A DNA stretch of 44,516 bases from Anaerobacillus alkalidiazotrophicus (GTDB lineage Bacteria > Bacillota > Bacilli > Bacillales_H > Anaerobacillaceae). The notes under the pieces were generated by a model. It was not told the DNA's origin. It ran no database searches and saw only the letters and a program-made list of their open reading frames with translations. The translations under genes and the position numbers were made by a program. Positions 20,389-31,695 of this stretch are shown piece by piece. Numbering within the stretch: position 1 is the first letter of the stretch; each line of letters opens with the position of its first letter. The stretch lies in NCBI RefSeq assembly GCF_001866055.1, contig NZ_MLQS01000029.1:1-44516 (forward strand). Reading direction: 5' to 3'.

Positions 20389-22623
20389 ATGAATGCACAA
20401 TCAATGTTAGATGGATTGAATAAGGAACAAAGACAAGCAGTGAAGCATACGGATGGTGCTTTGTTAATTATGGCAGGTGCCGGATCGGGAAAAACGAGAG
20501 TATTAACTAATCGAATTGCTTATTTAATTGGTGAAAAAGAAGTTGCCCCATGGTCGATATTGGCAATAACGTTTACAAATAAAGCTGCTAAGGAAATGAA
20601 GGAACGTGTAAGAAAGATTATTGGACCAATGGCGGAGGATATATGGATATCAACGTTCCACTCGATGTGTGTCCGTATTTTAAGAAGGGATATAGATCGA
20701 ATCGGTCTCAAGCGCAACTTTACAATTTTAGATCCAGGCGATCAGTTATCAGTTATTAAACAAATATTAAAACAAAAAAATATTGACTCAAAGAAATTTG
20801 AACCAAAAAGCTTGTTAGGCAGTATTAGTAGTGCAAAAAATGAATTAAAAACAGTGAAGGACTATGCCAAAATTGCTAAAGGGCCATATGAAACAACAGT
20901 TTCTGAAGTGTATGAGGCATATCAAAAAGAATTACGTAAAAACCATGCGTTAGACTTTGATGACTTAATAATGACGACGATACAGTTATTTAAACAAGTT
21001 CCTGAGGTACTTGAGTTTTATCAACGAAAATTTCAATATATCCACGTTGATGAGTATCAGGACACCAATAGAGCTCAGTATATGTTAGTGAGAATGATTG
21101 CTGAACGATTTAAAAATATTTGTGTTGTAGGTGATTCAGACCAATCAATTTACCGTTGGCGCGGTGCAGATATTACTAATATTTTATCGTTTGAAACGGA
21201 CTATCCAAGTTCTACAACAATTATGCTAGAACAAAATTACCGCTCAACAAAAACAATTCTTAAAGCAGCCAACGAAGTAATTAATAATAATTTAAATCGT
21301 AAACCTAAAAACCTATGGACTGAAAACCAACAAGGTGAAAACATCGCTTGTTTTGTGGGCGATAATGAACATGATGAAGCATATTTCATTGTCGGGAAAA
21401 TTAAAGAGTTAATGAATCAACATGACTATAAGCTTTCGGATATGGCTATTTTGTACCGAACAAATGCCCAATCTCGTGTGATTGAGGAATTACTTGTAAA
21501 ATCTAATATTAATTATAATATCGTTGGTGGGACAAAGTTCTATGATCGTAAAGAAATTAAAGATGTTTTAGCGTATTTACGTGTTGTCGCTAATCCGGAT
21601 GACGATATTTCGTTACGAAGAATTATTAATGTGCCTAAGCGAGGAATAGGTGCTGCTACTATAGATAAAATTGCAGATTTTGCTGCTTCGCAAGGGATTT
21701 CTATATTTCAAGCGCTACATGAAGTTGAACAATTAGGGTTAAGTAAAGGCGCTACAAATAAACTCGCGTTGTTTATCGACCAAATGCGAGGGTGGGTTGA
21801 ATTAGAAGAATATTTATCTGTTACTGAACTTGTAGAAGAATTGTTAGAAAAAACAGGTTATCGAGAAATGCTCAAAAATGAAAAAACAATTGAAGCCCAA
21901 AGCAGACTTGAGAATATCGATGAATTTTTATCTGTTACAACAGAATTTGAAAAAAGAAATGATGATAAGTCGTTAGTAGCCTTTTTGACAGATTTAGCTC
22001 TTATTGCTGATATCGATAAGGTAGATGAAGAGGAGGAAGATCAAAAAGATTCAGATCGAGTATTACTAATGACACTTCATTCGGCAAAAGGATTAGAGTT
22101 TCCTGTCGTATTTTTAATTGGTATGGAAGAAGGAGTTTTCCCACATAGTCGTTCCTTGTTTGAAGAAGAGGAAATGGAAGAGGAACGAAGACTTGCATAT
22201 GTTGGTATTACCCGTGCTGAACAGCGTTTGTACCTTTCTTGCGCAAAGATGAGAACTTTATTTGGACGTACAAATACGAATCCGCAATCACGATTTATTA
22301 ATGAAATCCCTAGTGAAATGTTAGAGTCGCTAAATGAGAAAGAAGAACCAGCGCGGGCGAAAACCTCTCGATCTATTGGTGGAGGGTTTGCATCGCCGCA
22401 AAGGCCGAGAATGTCTACTATTTCAAAACCGCAAATGACAACAACAGGTGGAGATCAATTCACTTGGTCGGTTGGAGATAAAGCCGAACATAAAAAATGG
22501 GGAGTTGGAACGGTTGTCAGTATGAAAGGTTCAGGGGAAAATGTTGAGTTAGATATTGCCTTCCCTCAACCAATTGGAATAAAACGCTTAGTAGCTAAAT
22601 TTGCCCCTATAAATAGAGTATAA
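20389..22623 (+). CDS. pcrA: ATP-dependent DNA helicase PcrA (UvrD/Rep family)
   Basis: PcrA (744 residues) is a superfamily 1A 3'-5' helicase used in repair, plasmid rolling-circle replication and removal of RNA polymerase or RecA from DNA. Motifs run in order: Q-motif LNKEQRQAV, Walker [59 protein letters not shown] and [14 protein letters not shown]. The C-terminal 55 residues form the Tudor-like RNA polymerase-binding domain ([16 protein letters not shown]). The ATG at 20389 follows GGTGGTGGGTG. Upstream in-frame TTG/GTG codons lie inside that ribosome site. Confidence 0.96.
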   Translation: MNAQSMLDGLNKEQRQAVKHTDGALLIMAGAGSGKTRVLTNRIAYLIGEKEVAPWSILAITFTNKAAKEMKERVRKIIGPMAEDIWISTFHSMCVRILRRDIDRIGLKRNFTILDPGDQLSVIKQILKQKNIDSKKFEPKSLLGSISSAKNELKTVKDYAKIAKGPYETTVSEVYEAYQKELRKNHALDFDDLIMTTIQLFKQVPEVLEFYQRKFQYIHVDEYQDTNRAQYMLVRMIAERFKNICVVGDSDQSIYRWRGADITNILSFETDYPSSTTIMLEQNYRSTKTILKAANEVINNNLNRKPKNLWTENQQGENIACFVGDNEHDEAYFIVGKIKELMNQHDYKLSDMAILYRTNAQSRVIEELLVKSNINYNIVGGTKFYDRKEIKDVLAYLRVVANPDDDISLRRIINVPKRGIGAATIDKIADFAASQGISIFQALHEVEQLGLSKGATNKLALFIDQMRGWVELEEYLSVTELVEELLEKTGYREMLKNEKTIEAQSRLENIDEFLSVTTEFEKRNDDKSLVAFLTDLALIADIDKVDEEEEDQKDSDRVLLMTLHSAKGLEFPVVFLIGMEEGVFPHSRSLFEEEEMEEERRLAYVGITRAEQRLYLSCAKMRTLFGRTNTNPQSRFINEIPSEMLESLNEKEEPARAKTSRSIGGGFASPQRPRMSTISKPQMTTTGGDQFTWSVGDKAEHKKWGVGTVVSMKGSGENVELDIAFPQPIGIKRLVAKFAPINRV

Positions 22624-22628
22624 ATGCA

Positions 22629-24685
<2,057 letters not shown>

Positions 24686-24810
24686 CGAAACGGTGGTGGT
24701 TCATGTAATTGGGCCTCCTTCCGTAACTTTTCAAACTTATTTGCATGGTACGTTTTTTTAGCTTAGCCTCGCAGTTGCTATGCTTTTCTACAAGAGGAGG
24801 GTTGTTTTTT

Positions 24811-26004
24811 ATGAAAAAATTATTCGGTTTATTACTGGTCTTTATTTTTGTTTTATCTGGCTGTTTAAACGTCTTGGTTAAAGAAGAAGAAGTAATGGTT
24901 TTTGAAGATCCGGAAGAAAATGAGCACGTCATTATTAGTCCTAACTTAAACACGCCTGAAAACTATTACCAAACGGTATTGCTTGATGGTAGGTATCGAT
25001 ATAGTGAGGCTAGAGGTTTAGTACCTCATGCAATTAATAATCGGATTGATATTAATCAATTAGAAATTGGTTTAATGGAAGTAGCATCCACAAGATTTCC
25101 TCAAGACGGATACTTCTTTCAAGAAGGACAGTATTTAAAAAGCTCAGTAATTAATGGTTGGTTACGAAGGTATGATGAAGATCGAAAAGATCATATGGAA
25201 GGGCTAAACCCACCTTTACCAGAAAGCACAAAAGATTTAGATAAAATGGAAAACTGGGAACGAGTACGTTATGAACGAAACCGTCATGAAAGTCAGCCAT
25301 CATATTTATCTCATATAATGGAACATAATTATTTACGAGAAGCGGATAACGGCACTATTGAACTAGGGGGATTAGTGTTAGGTATTTCATTAAATTCGGT
25401 ATACTATTATAGAACTGAAGACTACGGAGCTGTATTTGATTTGGCTCTTGATGATGATGAAATTTTTGAAGAGGGTAAAAGAATAGCAGGAGAGGTTCTT
25501 GAACGTGTTAGAAAACAAGATAATCTTGCCAATGTACCAATTATGATTGCTTTATATCAAGAAGAACGACGCCAATCTATCGTACCTGGAACTTTTATCG
25601 CTTTGACAGTGGTAGAGCCAGGCAAAAGAATTGATAAATGGGAAAAAATCAGTGATGCTCACTTTTTCTTCCCTTCTAGTAGAGCAACTTCTATGCACCG
25701 CGAAGACGCCAACCGTTTTGATAATTTTAAACAAGATATAGATGGTTTTTTTGATAATTATATTGGAGTTGTTGGAAAAGCAAGGTACAAAAATGAACAA
25801 ATTCAAGAACTTACAATAGATATTAATTTACAAACAAATGGGAAGGCCGAAATAATTGCGATGACACAATATGTAACTGATCGAATGAATAAGTATTTTC
25901 CACCGGATTTAACAGTTCAAGTGTATATTTCTTCATTGGAAGGTGCGGAAAGTATTATTGTCAGTCATCCAAACGAACAACCATTTATTCATATTTATCG
26001 ATAA
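24811..26004 (+). CDS. camS: CamS-family lipoprotein (YerH)
   Basis: This 397-residue secreted lipoprotein has the signal MKKLFGLLLVFIFVLSGC, with lipid-modified Cys18. The mature region shows the CamS pattern NYYQTVLLDGRYRYSEARGL, YLREADNGTIELGGLVLGISLNSVYYY and a C-terminal FIHIYR. The ATG at 24811 follows AAGAGGAGGG. A longer in-frame reading from 24745 would destroy the signal peptide and is rejected. In staphylococci and enterococci the signal peptide of CamS yields a pheromone-like peptide; no such role is claimed here. Downstream of ligA as in B. subtilis yerH. Confidence 0.93.
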   Translation: MKKLFGLLLVFIFVLSGCLNVLVKEEEVMVFEDPEENEHVIISPNLNTPENYYQTVLLDGRYRYSEARGLVPHAINNRIDINQLEIGLMEVASTRFPQDGYFFQEGQYLKSSVINGWLRRYDEDRKDHMEGLNPPLPESTKDLDKMENWERVRYERNRHESQPSYLSHIMEHNYLREADNGTIELGGLVLGISLNSVYYYRTEDYGAVFDLALDDDEIFEEGKRIAGEVLERVRKQDNLANVPIMIALYQEERRQSIVPGTFIALTVVEPGKRIDKWEKISDAHFFFPSSRATSMHREDANRFDNFKQDIDGFFDNYIGVVGKARYKNEQIQELTIDINLQTNGKAEIIAMTQYVTDRMNKYFPPDLTVQVYISSLEGAESIIVSHPNEQPFIHIYR

Positions 26005-26029
26005 GAACCCTTATTTGAGGGTTCTTTTG
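26003..26029 (+). terminator. camS terminator
   Basis: AAGAACCC and GGGTTCTT flank an eight-base loop and are followed by TTGT. The 5' arm overlaps the camS stop codon. It closes the pcrB-pcrA-ligA-camS cluster. Confidence 0.85.
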
Positions 26030-26419
26030 TACTTACTTAAATGGATTGAACTTCTATCTTTTCTCGAGTGAATATGAATAAAATTTAAATCGAATGTTTT
26101 GTTTTTAAGTGTTTTTACTTAAGAAATTAACAAAAATCAAAAAAAGTTCAAATTAATTTAAATAATTCTTCATGAATATATATTCTTATATAGCAAAGAA
26201 AGCGCTCGATTATGTCGGAAGTGTGAATAAAAATCCATGTAAATCTTATTAAAATAATAATTAGAATGTTCTGTTTATTATAATGTGTTATATTATCAAC
26301 TGTTACCATGTTATTGCTGTTTTTCAGTATAGAATTAATTTTCAATCTAATGAATAAAGGTGAATATTAGGGAAATGTCGAATAGGTAGAAAAAATGTAA
26401 GGAAGGTGGTGTAAAGAAG
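26030..26419. other. AT-rich gene-free control region of the putP operon
   Basis: About 390 bases with no supportable gene. TATAAT at 26279-26284 could be a -10 element, although its -35 region is poor. AGAAAGCGCTCGAT at 26197-26210 keeps the central GAAAGCGCT of CcpA cre sites but diverges at the ends. In B. subtilis, opuE is driven by sigma-A and sigma-B promoters. I did not see a clear sigma-B site here. Confidence 0.35.
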
Positions 26420-26524
26420 ATGGAACACACGCTAACAGCAGCTACTTGGTTTTGGTTGTTTGTACCGATGCCGCTATTGATTGTTTTATCTGTTATTACT
26501 TACTTTACTGAGAGGAGAGAATAA
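26420..26524 (+). CDS. 34-residue membrane peptide, symporter small accessory protein
   Basis: This peptide is too short for most ORF listings. It starts MEHTLTAATWFWLFVPMPLL and ends in a charged FTERRE, so it has one hydrophobic helix (about residues 9-28) with a positive-rich cytoplasmic-like end. GGAAGGTGGTG lies ten bases before its ATG. Its stop is separated from the putP TTG start by two bases, and its last codons contain the AGGAGAG ribosome site of putP, so translation must be coupled. Small open frames of this size directly ahead of sodium:solute symporter genes are known as symporter small accessory proteins. The assignment here rests on position and topology. Confidence 0.75.
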   Translation: MEHTLTAATWFWLFVPMPLLIVLSVITYFTERRE

Positions 26525-26526
26525 AT

Positions 26527-28008
26527 TTGCAATCTGCAACGTTAGTTACATTTATTGTTTATTTAATAGGAATGTTAGCGATCGGTTTAGTAGCCTACCG
26601 ACTAACTAGTAATTTATCAGATTATGTATTAGGTGGAAGAAGATTAGGGGGAGGAGTTGCTGCTTTAAGTGCCGGAGCTTCGGATATGAGTAGCTGGCTA
26701 CTATTAGGTTTGCCAGGGTACGCCTATGTGGCTGGTATGGAAGCTATTTGGATTTCTGTTGGTTTAGCTGTAGGTGCCTATTTAAACTGGCAGTTCGTAG
26801 CAACGCGCTTACGTAAATATACCGAAATTGCTGGTGATTCTATAACGGTCCCTGACTTTTTAGAAAATCGTTTCCACGATAAATCAAAGATATTAAGAGT
26901 TATATCTGCTTTTGTTATTTTAATTTTCTTTGCTTTTTATACTTCATCAGGACTTGTTGGTGGTGCACTATTATTTGAAGCGTCGTTTGGCTTATCGTAT
27001 ACTCAAGCTTTATGGATTGGTGCTATTGTTATTATCTCATATACGTTTTTAGGTGGCTTTTTAGCAGTAAGTTGGACTGATTTTTTTCAAGGAATTTTAA
27101 TGTTTTTAGCTCTAATTATCGTTCCAATTGTAGCTATTTCTGAGATGGGTGGCTGGAGTAAAACTGTTAATGCAGTTGGAAATATTGATTCTTCACAATT
27201 AGATGTTTTTGCTGGAATGACAGGAATTGGGATCATTTCGCTTGCGGCATGGGGGCTAGGTTATTTTGGTCAGCCACATATTATTACCCGATTTATGGCA
27301 GTTAAATCTTCAAAAGAAATTCCAAAAGCTAGATTAATCGGAATGTCCTGGATGGTACTTGCATTAATGGGTGCTATTTTCACAGGGTTTGTAGGAATTG
27401 CCTACTTCTCAGAGTTTGGTCCTGGTGTTGATCCGTTAGCCGATGGGGCTCATGAAACTGTTTTTATTTTATTTACACAAATTTTATTTAATCCTTGGGT
27501 ATCAGGATTTTTATTAGCAGCTATTTTAGCAGCTATTATGAGTACGATTGACTCACAATTACTCGTATCATCTAGTGCAATAACAGAAGACTTCTATAAA
27601 GCTATTTTTAGAAAAAATGCAAGTCAAACTGAACTTGTATGGGTAGGTAGACTTGGTGTTGTAGTCATTGCAATTATTGCGATTATTTTAGCTTATAATC
27701 CAGAAAGTACAGTTTTGGAATTAGTTTCTTATGCTTGGGGTGGTTTTGGAGCAGCTTTTGGTCCAGTTATTATCCTAGCACTATTTTGGAAACGGATGAC
27801 TAGAAACGGGGCTCTAGCTGGTATGATTGTTGGTGCGATCACTATCTTTATATGGAGTGAACTTACAGGAGGATTGTTTGACGTTTATGAAATTGTACCT
27901 GGGTTCATTTTCGCTTGGATAGCCATTGTTATTGTAAGTTTGATTGATAAAGAGCCATCAAAAGAAATTCAAGAAGAGTTCGATAGTGTAAAAACAAGTA
28001 AGATATAA
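26527..28008 (+). CDS. putP: Sodium/proline symporter PutP/OpuE (SSS family)
   Basis: This 493-residue protein with about 13 membrane segments belongs to the sodium:solute symporter family. DYVLGGRRLGGGVAALSAGASDMSSWLL at the N-terminal third is typical of proline carriers (sodium and proline site). FLGGFLAVSWTDFFQG, GLGYFGQPHIITRFMA and AAILAAIMSTIDSQLLVSSSA (the SSS signature, ending in the sodium-2 site) are also present. TTG at 26527 is chosen because AGGAGAG precedes it and the protein starts with the first membrane helix. Either nutritional PutP or osmotically induced OpuE is possible; synteny (between camS and gatC) favours OpuE. Confidence 0.93.
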   Translation: MQSATLVTFIVYLIGMLAIGLVAYRLTSNLSDYVLGGRRLGGGVAALSAGASDMSSWLLLGLPGYAYVAGMEAIWISVGLAVGAYLNWQFVATRLRKYTEIAGDSITVPDFLENRFHDKSKILRVISAFVILIFFAFYTSSGLVGGALLFEASFGLSYTQALWIGAIVIISYTFLGGFLAVSWTDFFQGILMFLALIIVPIVAISEMGGWSKTVNAVGNIDSSQLDVFAGMTGIGIISLAAWGLGYFGQPHIITRFMAVKSSKEIPKARLIGMSWMVLALMGAIFTGFVGIAYFSEFGPGVDPLADGAHETVFILFTQILFNPWVSGFLLAAILAAIMSTIDSQLLVSSSAITEDFYKAIFRKNASQTELVWVGRLGVVVIAIIAIILAYNPESTVLELVSYAWGGFGAAFGPVIILALFWKRMTRNGALAGMIVGAITIFIWSELTGGLFDVYEIVPGFIFAWIAIVIVSLIDKEPSKEIQEEFDSVKTSKI

Positions 28009-28013
28009 GTTAG

Positions 28014-28051
28014 GAAAAAAATCAGTGGCCAATGAGTTACTGATTTTTTTC
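28014..28051 (+). terminator. putP terminator
   Basis: AAAAAATCAGT and ACTGATTTTTTT flank a 12-base loop. The T-run is strong. Confidence 0.9.
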
Positions 28052-28154
28052 GCTATCTATATTTGAAATTTTTGGAAGGGAGTAAGTTGTCTAACATCAA
28101 ACTACATGCCTTTAGATCTTTTGTAGATAATTTTTTTAAAAAATACAATAACAG

Positions 28155-28181
28155 TGAAACTTTATATAAAGAAAACACGTA
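28155..28181 (+). promoter_or_regulatory. ECF sigma-W-type promoter of pspA-yuaF-floT
   Basis: TGAAAC (28155-28160), a 17-base spacer and CGTA (28178-28181) match the B. subtilis sigma-W consensus TGAAAC-N16/17-CGTA exactly. It lies 74 bases before pspA. In B. subtilis the pspA (ydjF) and yuaFGI operons are both sigma-W members, which supports the call. Confidence 0.88.
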
Positions 28182-28255
28182 AATAATTACTGAATAAGGA
28201 AAAAAATCATTATTTTTCTATTTTTTAATATCATCTATTTTAGGGGGGGATAAAT

Positions 28256-28927
28256 TTGTTTGAATTTTTCAGACGCGTAAAAACAGTGGTAAGCTCTGAG
28301 CTTTATAACATGCTAGAGAAAGCGGAAGATCCAGAAAAAATGTTAGATCAGTATGTAAGAGAAATGGCTAGTGAAATTAAGGAGGTAGAAGCAGCTACGG
28401 CAAAAATGATTGCTGAAGAAAAATTATTTAGTAAGAAAGTCCAAGATGCTAAAGAGATGGTTGAGAAACGTGAGCAACAAGCGTTAAAAGCACTTAAGGC
28501 AGGTAATGAAGAGTTAGCGAAACGAGCCTTAGAGGATAAAAACAGAGTAGCAAAAGAGTATTTACAATTAGAAGCATTACATCGAGATGTTGTCCTTCAG
28601 GCAGAAGAGTTAAAAGAAAAATTGAAGCAAATGAAATCGGAATTTCGAGAAATGGAATTAAAGAGAGATACGTTGAAAAGTAAAGCTGGAGCAGCAAAGG
28701 CAAAAGGGCAAATGAACCGATCACTATCATCGATGAATAACGAAGGTTCCAAGCAAGGTTTCGAACGAATGGAAAAAAAGGTGATGCAATTAGAAGCGGT
28801 GGCAGAGGCTAGTGAGGATTTGAGACTATCTAACCAAAGTTTAGATCAAGAACTTGAAGCACTCGATCAAGAGAATAGTATAGATAAAGAGTTGGCACGT
28901 TTAAAAGAAAAATTAAAAGATGAATGA
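28256..28927 (+). CDS. pspA: PspA/IM30 family membrane-stress protein
   Basis: This 223-residue, almost entirely helical coiled-coil protein belongs to the PspA/IM30/Vipp1 (bacterial ESCRT-III-like) family. Starting with FEFFRRVKTVVSSELYNMLEKAEDPEKML, it shows the amphipathic helix and the AEDP motif typical of the family. Charged heptads continue to residue 223. TTG at 28256 is used with a strong TAGGGGGG ribosome site. A peripheral membrane location is expected. It is first in an operon with NfeD and flotillin genes behind a sigma-W promoter, so an envelope-damage role is likely. Confidence 0.93.
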   Translation: MFEFFRRVKTVVSSELYNMLEKAEDPEKMLDQYVREMASEIKEVEAATAKMIAEEKLFSKKVQDAKEMVEKREQQALKALKAGNEELAKRALEDKNRVAKEYLQLEALHRDVVLQAEELKEKLKQMKSEFREMELKRDTLKSKAGAAKAKGQMNRSLSSMNNEGSKQGFERMEKKVMQLEAVAEASEDLRLSNQSLDQELEALDQENSIDKELARLKEKLKDE

Positions 28928-28936
28928 GGGTAACTG

Positions 28937-29470
28937 ATGGAGCTTTTCGGGTATTCTTTAGAAACGGTTTATTTGTTCGGGTTTATTATTGGTGGAAGTT
29001 TAACCTTACTTTATATTTTATTTGGTGATTTAGTAGAAGGAATCTTCGAGATCTTTTCAGAAGGTCCTATAAACCCGACACTTATTTTATCTTTTATTAC
29101 TATTTTTAGTTCAATGGCTTATTTAATGGAGAAGTTTACAACAGTTCATAGCCTTATTATATTTATTGCCTCAATTGTGACCGCACTTATTTTAGTCACA
29201 TTACTAAATGTGTTTGTTCTCATTCCATTATCACAAGCGGAGGCGACACTAGCTTACTCTGATGAAGATTTGCGGGGAAGAGTTGGGAAGGTAATTATCT
29301 CAATCCCAGAGGATGGATTCGGAGAAGTTCTTATTCAAGGTAAGGGTGGAAATATTTCGAAGTCTGCGGTTAGCTTTGAGAAAAAAGCGATTCAGTATGA
29401 TGAGGATGTATTGGTAATTGAAGTGAAAAATGGGGTATTACACGTGCTCCCACATGAGAAATTAGATTAA
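28937..29470 (+). CDS. yuaF: NfeD-like membrane protein, YuaF-type
   Basis: This 177-residue protein has about three N-terminal membrane helices (roughly residues 10-30, 45-65 and 70-95). It ends in a soluble beta-rich OB-fold NfeD domain (about 105-177, DLRGRVGKVIISIPEDGFGEVLI). It is the short NfeD1b/YuaF type that partners flotillin. GAGGGTAACTG precedes the ATG at 28937, nine bases after pspA, and floT starts 13 bases downstream. In B. subtilis YuaF affects FloT rafts and membrane fluidity. Confidence 0.9.
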   Translation: MELFGYSLETVYLFGFIIGGSLTLLYILFGDLVEGIFEIFSEGPINPTLILSFITIFSSMAYLMEKFTTVHSLIIFIASIVTALILVTLLNVFVLIPLSQAEATLAYSDEDLRGRVGKVIISIPEDGFGEVLIQGKGGNISKSAVSFEKKAIQYDEDVLVIEVKNGVLHVLPHEKLD

Positions 29471-29483
29471 TTTGGAGGTTTTT

Positions 29484-31016
29484 ATGGAACTTATTTGGAT
29501 TGTTTTAGGTATTGTAGCTGTTTTAATTCTTACGCTTATTGGTGTTTTTGTTTCGAAGTATCGAACTGCAGGCCCTGATGAAGCCTTGATCGTAACTGGA
29601 AGTTATTTAGGTGGAAAAAATGTAAACATTGATGAAGCGGGTAACCGGATAAAAATCGTTCGTGGTGGCGGTACATTTGTATTACCGGTATTCCAACAGG
29701 CAGAATCTTTAAGTCTATTATCTAGTAAAATTGATGTATCTACTCCTGAAGTGTATACCGAGCAAGGCGTACCTGTAATGGCAGATGGAACTGCTATTAT
29801 AAAAATTGGTGGTTCGATCGGTGAGATTGCCACGGCTGCAGAACAATTTTTAGGGAAAACAAAAGCAGATCGTGAAAACGAAGCGAAAGAAGTATTAGAA
29901 GGTCATTTACGTTCTATTTTAGGTTCTTTAACAGTAGAAGAAATTTATAAAAATCGTGAAAAATTCTCTCAAGAAGTACAACGAGTAGCCTCTCAAGACT
30001 TAGCAAAAATGGGATTGGTCATCGTTTCATTTACGATTAAAGACGTACGTGATAAAAATGGTTACTTAGAATCGTTAGGGAAACCGCGAATTGCCCAAGT
30101 GAAGCGTGATGCTGATATTGCGACAGCAGAAGCAGATAAAGAAACAAGAATTAGAAGAGCGGAAGCTGATAAAGAAGCAAAACGTGCCGAATTAGAAAGA
30201 GCAACAGAGATTGCAGAAGCAGAAAAGGTTAATAAATTAAAAGTTGCCGAGTTTCGTAGAGAGCAAGATGTAATGAAGGCGAGAGCCGACCAAGCGTATC
30301 ACTTAGAAGAAGCGCGTTCGAAACAAGAAGTTATGGAACAACAAATGCAAATTCAAATTATTGAGCGTCAAAAGCAAATTGAATTAGAAGAAAAAGAGAT
30401 TGCCCGTCGTGAGAAACAGTACGACTCTGAAGTTAAGAAAAAGGCAGATGCCGATCGTTATGCGGTCGAACAATCTGCAGAAGCAGAAAAAAGAAGAAAG
30501 CTTGCTGAAGCAGATGCTAAGAAATATAGTATAGAAGCAATGGCAAAAGCAGAAGCTGAAAAAGTACGTCTTGACGGTCTTGCCTTAGCAGAAGCACAAA
30601 GAGCAAAAGGTGAATCAGAGGCAGAAGTTATTCGCTTAAAAGGTCTTGCTGAAGCAGAAGCGAAAGAAAAGATCGCTGAAGCATTTGAGAAGTACGGCCA
30701 AGCAGCAACATTAGATATGATTCTAAAAATGCTTCCGTCTTATGCGAAGGAAGTTGCGAGCCCATTATCAAACATCGAAAAAATTACCGTTGTTGATACA
30801 GGGTCAAGCGGTGAAAATGGTGGAGCAAACAAAATTACTGGCTATGCTACAAATCTAATGTCTACATTGCAAGAATCACTTAAAGCCTCTTCGGGTATAG
30901 ACGTAAAAGAATTAATTGAAAACTTCTCTGGAAAAGGGAATGTTAAGGCAAGCATTGATCAGTTATCAACAGATCTAGCAAAAAATACTATAAGAGAAAA
31001 GAAAAAAGAAAAATAA
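29484..31016 (+). CDS. floT: Flotillin FloT (YuaG)
   Basis: FloT (510 residues, same as B. subtilis within one residue) is a membrane scaffold protein of lipid domains. One N-terminal hairpin or membrane segment (ELIWIVLGIVAVLILTLIGVF) is followed by an SPFH/band-7 domain (about 30-200). A long coiled coil rich in Glu-Ala repeats (about 205-390) contains the many AEA repeats typical of flotillins. The ATG at 29484 follows TTTGGAGG. A TTG at 29472 lies within that ribosome site and is rejected. It is the last gene of the operon. Confidence 0.95.
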   Translation: MELIWIVLGIVAVLILTLIGVFVSKYRTAGPDEALIVTGSYLGGKNVNIDEAGNRIKIVRGGGTFVLPVFQQAESLSLLSSKIDVSTPEVYTEQGVPVMADGTAIIKIGGSIGEIATAAEQFLGKTKADRENEAKEVLEGHLRSILGSLTVEEIYKNREKFSQEVQRVASQDLAKMGLVIVSFTIKDVRDKNGYLESLGKPRIAQVKRDADIATAEADKETRIRRAEADKEAKRAELERATEIAEAEKVNKLKVAEFRREQDVMKARADQAYHLEEARSKQEVMEQQMQIQIIERQKQIELEEKEIARREKQYDSEVKKKADADRYAVEQSAEAEKRRKLAEADAKKYSIEAMAKAEAEKVRLDGLALAEAQRAKGESEAEVIRLKGLAEAEAKEKIAEAFEKYGQAATLDMILKMLPSYAKEVASPLSNIEKITVVDTGSSGENGGANKITGYATNLMSTLQESLKASSGIDVKELIENFSGKGNVKASIDQLSTDLAKNTIREKKKEK

Positions 31017-31018
31017 TT

Positions 31019-31056
31019 AGTAGAAAGTCAGCAGAAATGCTGGCTTTTCTACTTTG
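31019..31056 (+). terminator. floT terminator
   Basis: AGTAGAAA...CAGCA and TGCTG...TTTCTACT form a stem with a GAAA tetraloop and a small bulge. Confidence 0.85.
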
Positions 31057-31120
31057 TATATTTGAGATAGTTTTCGGTTAAATGGAATATTTCTGCCCAG
31101 TTGATCAAACTGATTTGAAC

Positions 31121-31236
31121 TTAAGGGTTATAGACCCCCACCTCTAAGCGTAGCGTAGGTGGGAACTTCCATTCAGGTGGAGTTGAGACTCCATCTGAAT
31201 TTCCGATGTTCTAGCGAAGCTAGAACGAGTTCTCTA
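31121..31236 (+). ncRNA. Triple-hairpin intergenic element, copy A (possible IS605-derived/omegaRNA-like)
   Basis: It begins TTAAGGGTTATAGA and holds three hairpins. The first is CCCACCT (31137-31143) with AGGTGGG (31157-31163). The second is a 13-bp stem, 31171-31183 with 31188-31200, closing TGAG. The third is GTTCTAGC with GCTAGAAC (31208-31226) closing GAA. A 21-base block (31148-31168) is identical in copy B at 34700-34720. No transposase is near. Its origin from IS200/IS605 or TnpB right ends is a guess from appearance. Confidence 0.6.
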
Positions 31237-31322
31237 GATTCCTATTAAGAAAGCTTTATTATATTTTTAAATTTAACGTTTAATTAACTCGAAACATCTA
31301 GGCTTTATTGAATAAAGAGGGG

Positions 31323-31350
31323 TTGTTTGGTATTATCTATATATTGTAAT
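31323..31350 (+). promoter_or_regulatory. Possible gatCAB promoter
   Basis: TTGTTT (31323-31328) and TGTAAT (31345-31350), spacer 16. These lie about 40 bases before gatC. This is a weak match. Confidence 0.35.
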
Positions 31351-31390
31351 AATGGATTGCTTTAATTGGATAAATTGTGGAGGTGGAATG

Positions 31391-31681
31391 ATGGCTCGAA
31401 TTACAAAAGATCAAGTAAAGCACGTGGCTCACTTAGCTCGTCTTTCAGTTACTGAAGAGGAAGTAGAGCAATTTACAGAGCAGCTTGACAAGATAATTAG
31501 CTTTGCAGAACAATTGAATGAATTAAATACAGAAGGAATTGAACCGACAACACATGTGTTAGACATTAAAAATGTTTTACGTGAAGATGTTGTCAAAGAA
31601 TCTTTAAAAAATGAAGAAGTGTTAAAGAATGCACCAGATGAACAAGATGGACAAGTGAAAGTACCATCAATTATGGAGTAA
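31391..31681 (+). CDS. gatC: Asp-tRNA(Asn)/Glu-tRNA(Gln) amidotransferase subunit GatC
   Basis: GatC (96 residues, as in B. subtilis) wraps between GatA and GatB and stabilises the amidotransferase. [20 protein letters not shown] at the start and a C-terminal [10 protein letters not shown]...[11 protein letters not shown] fit the family. GGAGGTGG precedes tandem ATG codons at 31388 and 31391, and the second is chosen by family N-termini. A GTG or ATG further upstream would extend over the ribosome site. gatA starts 15 bases after its stop. Confidence 0.96.
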   Translation: MARITKDQVKHVAHLARLSVTEEEVEQFTEQLDKIISFAEQLNELNTEGIEPTTHVLDIKNVLREDVVKESLKNEEVLKNAPDEQDGQVKVPSIME

Positions 31682-31695
31682 AGGAGGTTTTTAGG

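Noticed and set aside
24745..24810. Longer CamS start
   Set aside because: It would bury the lipoprotein signal. AAGAGGAGGG before 24811 fits the short form.
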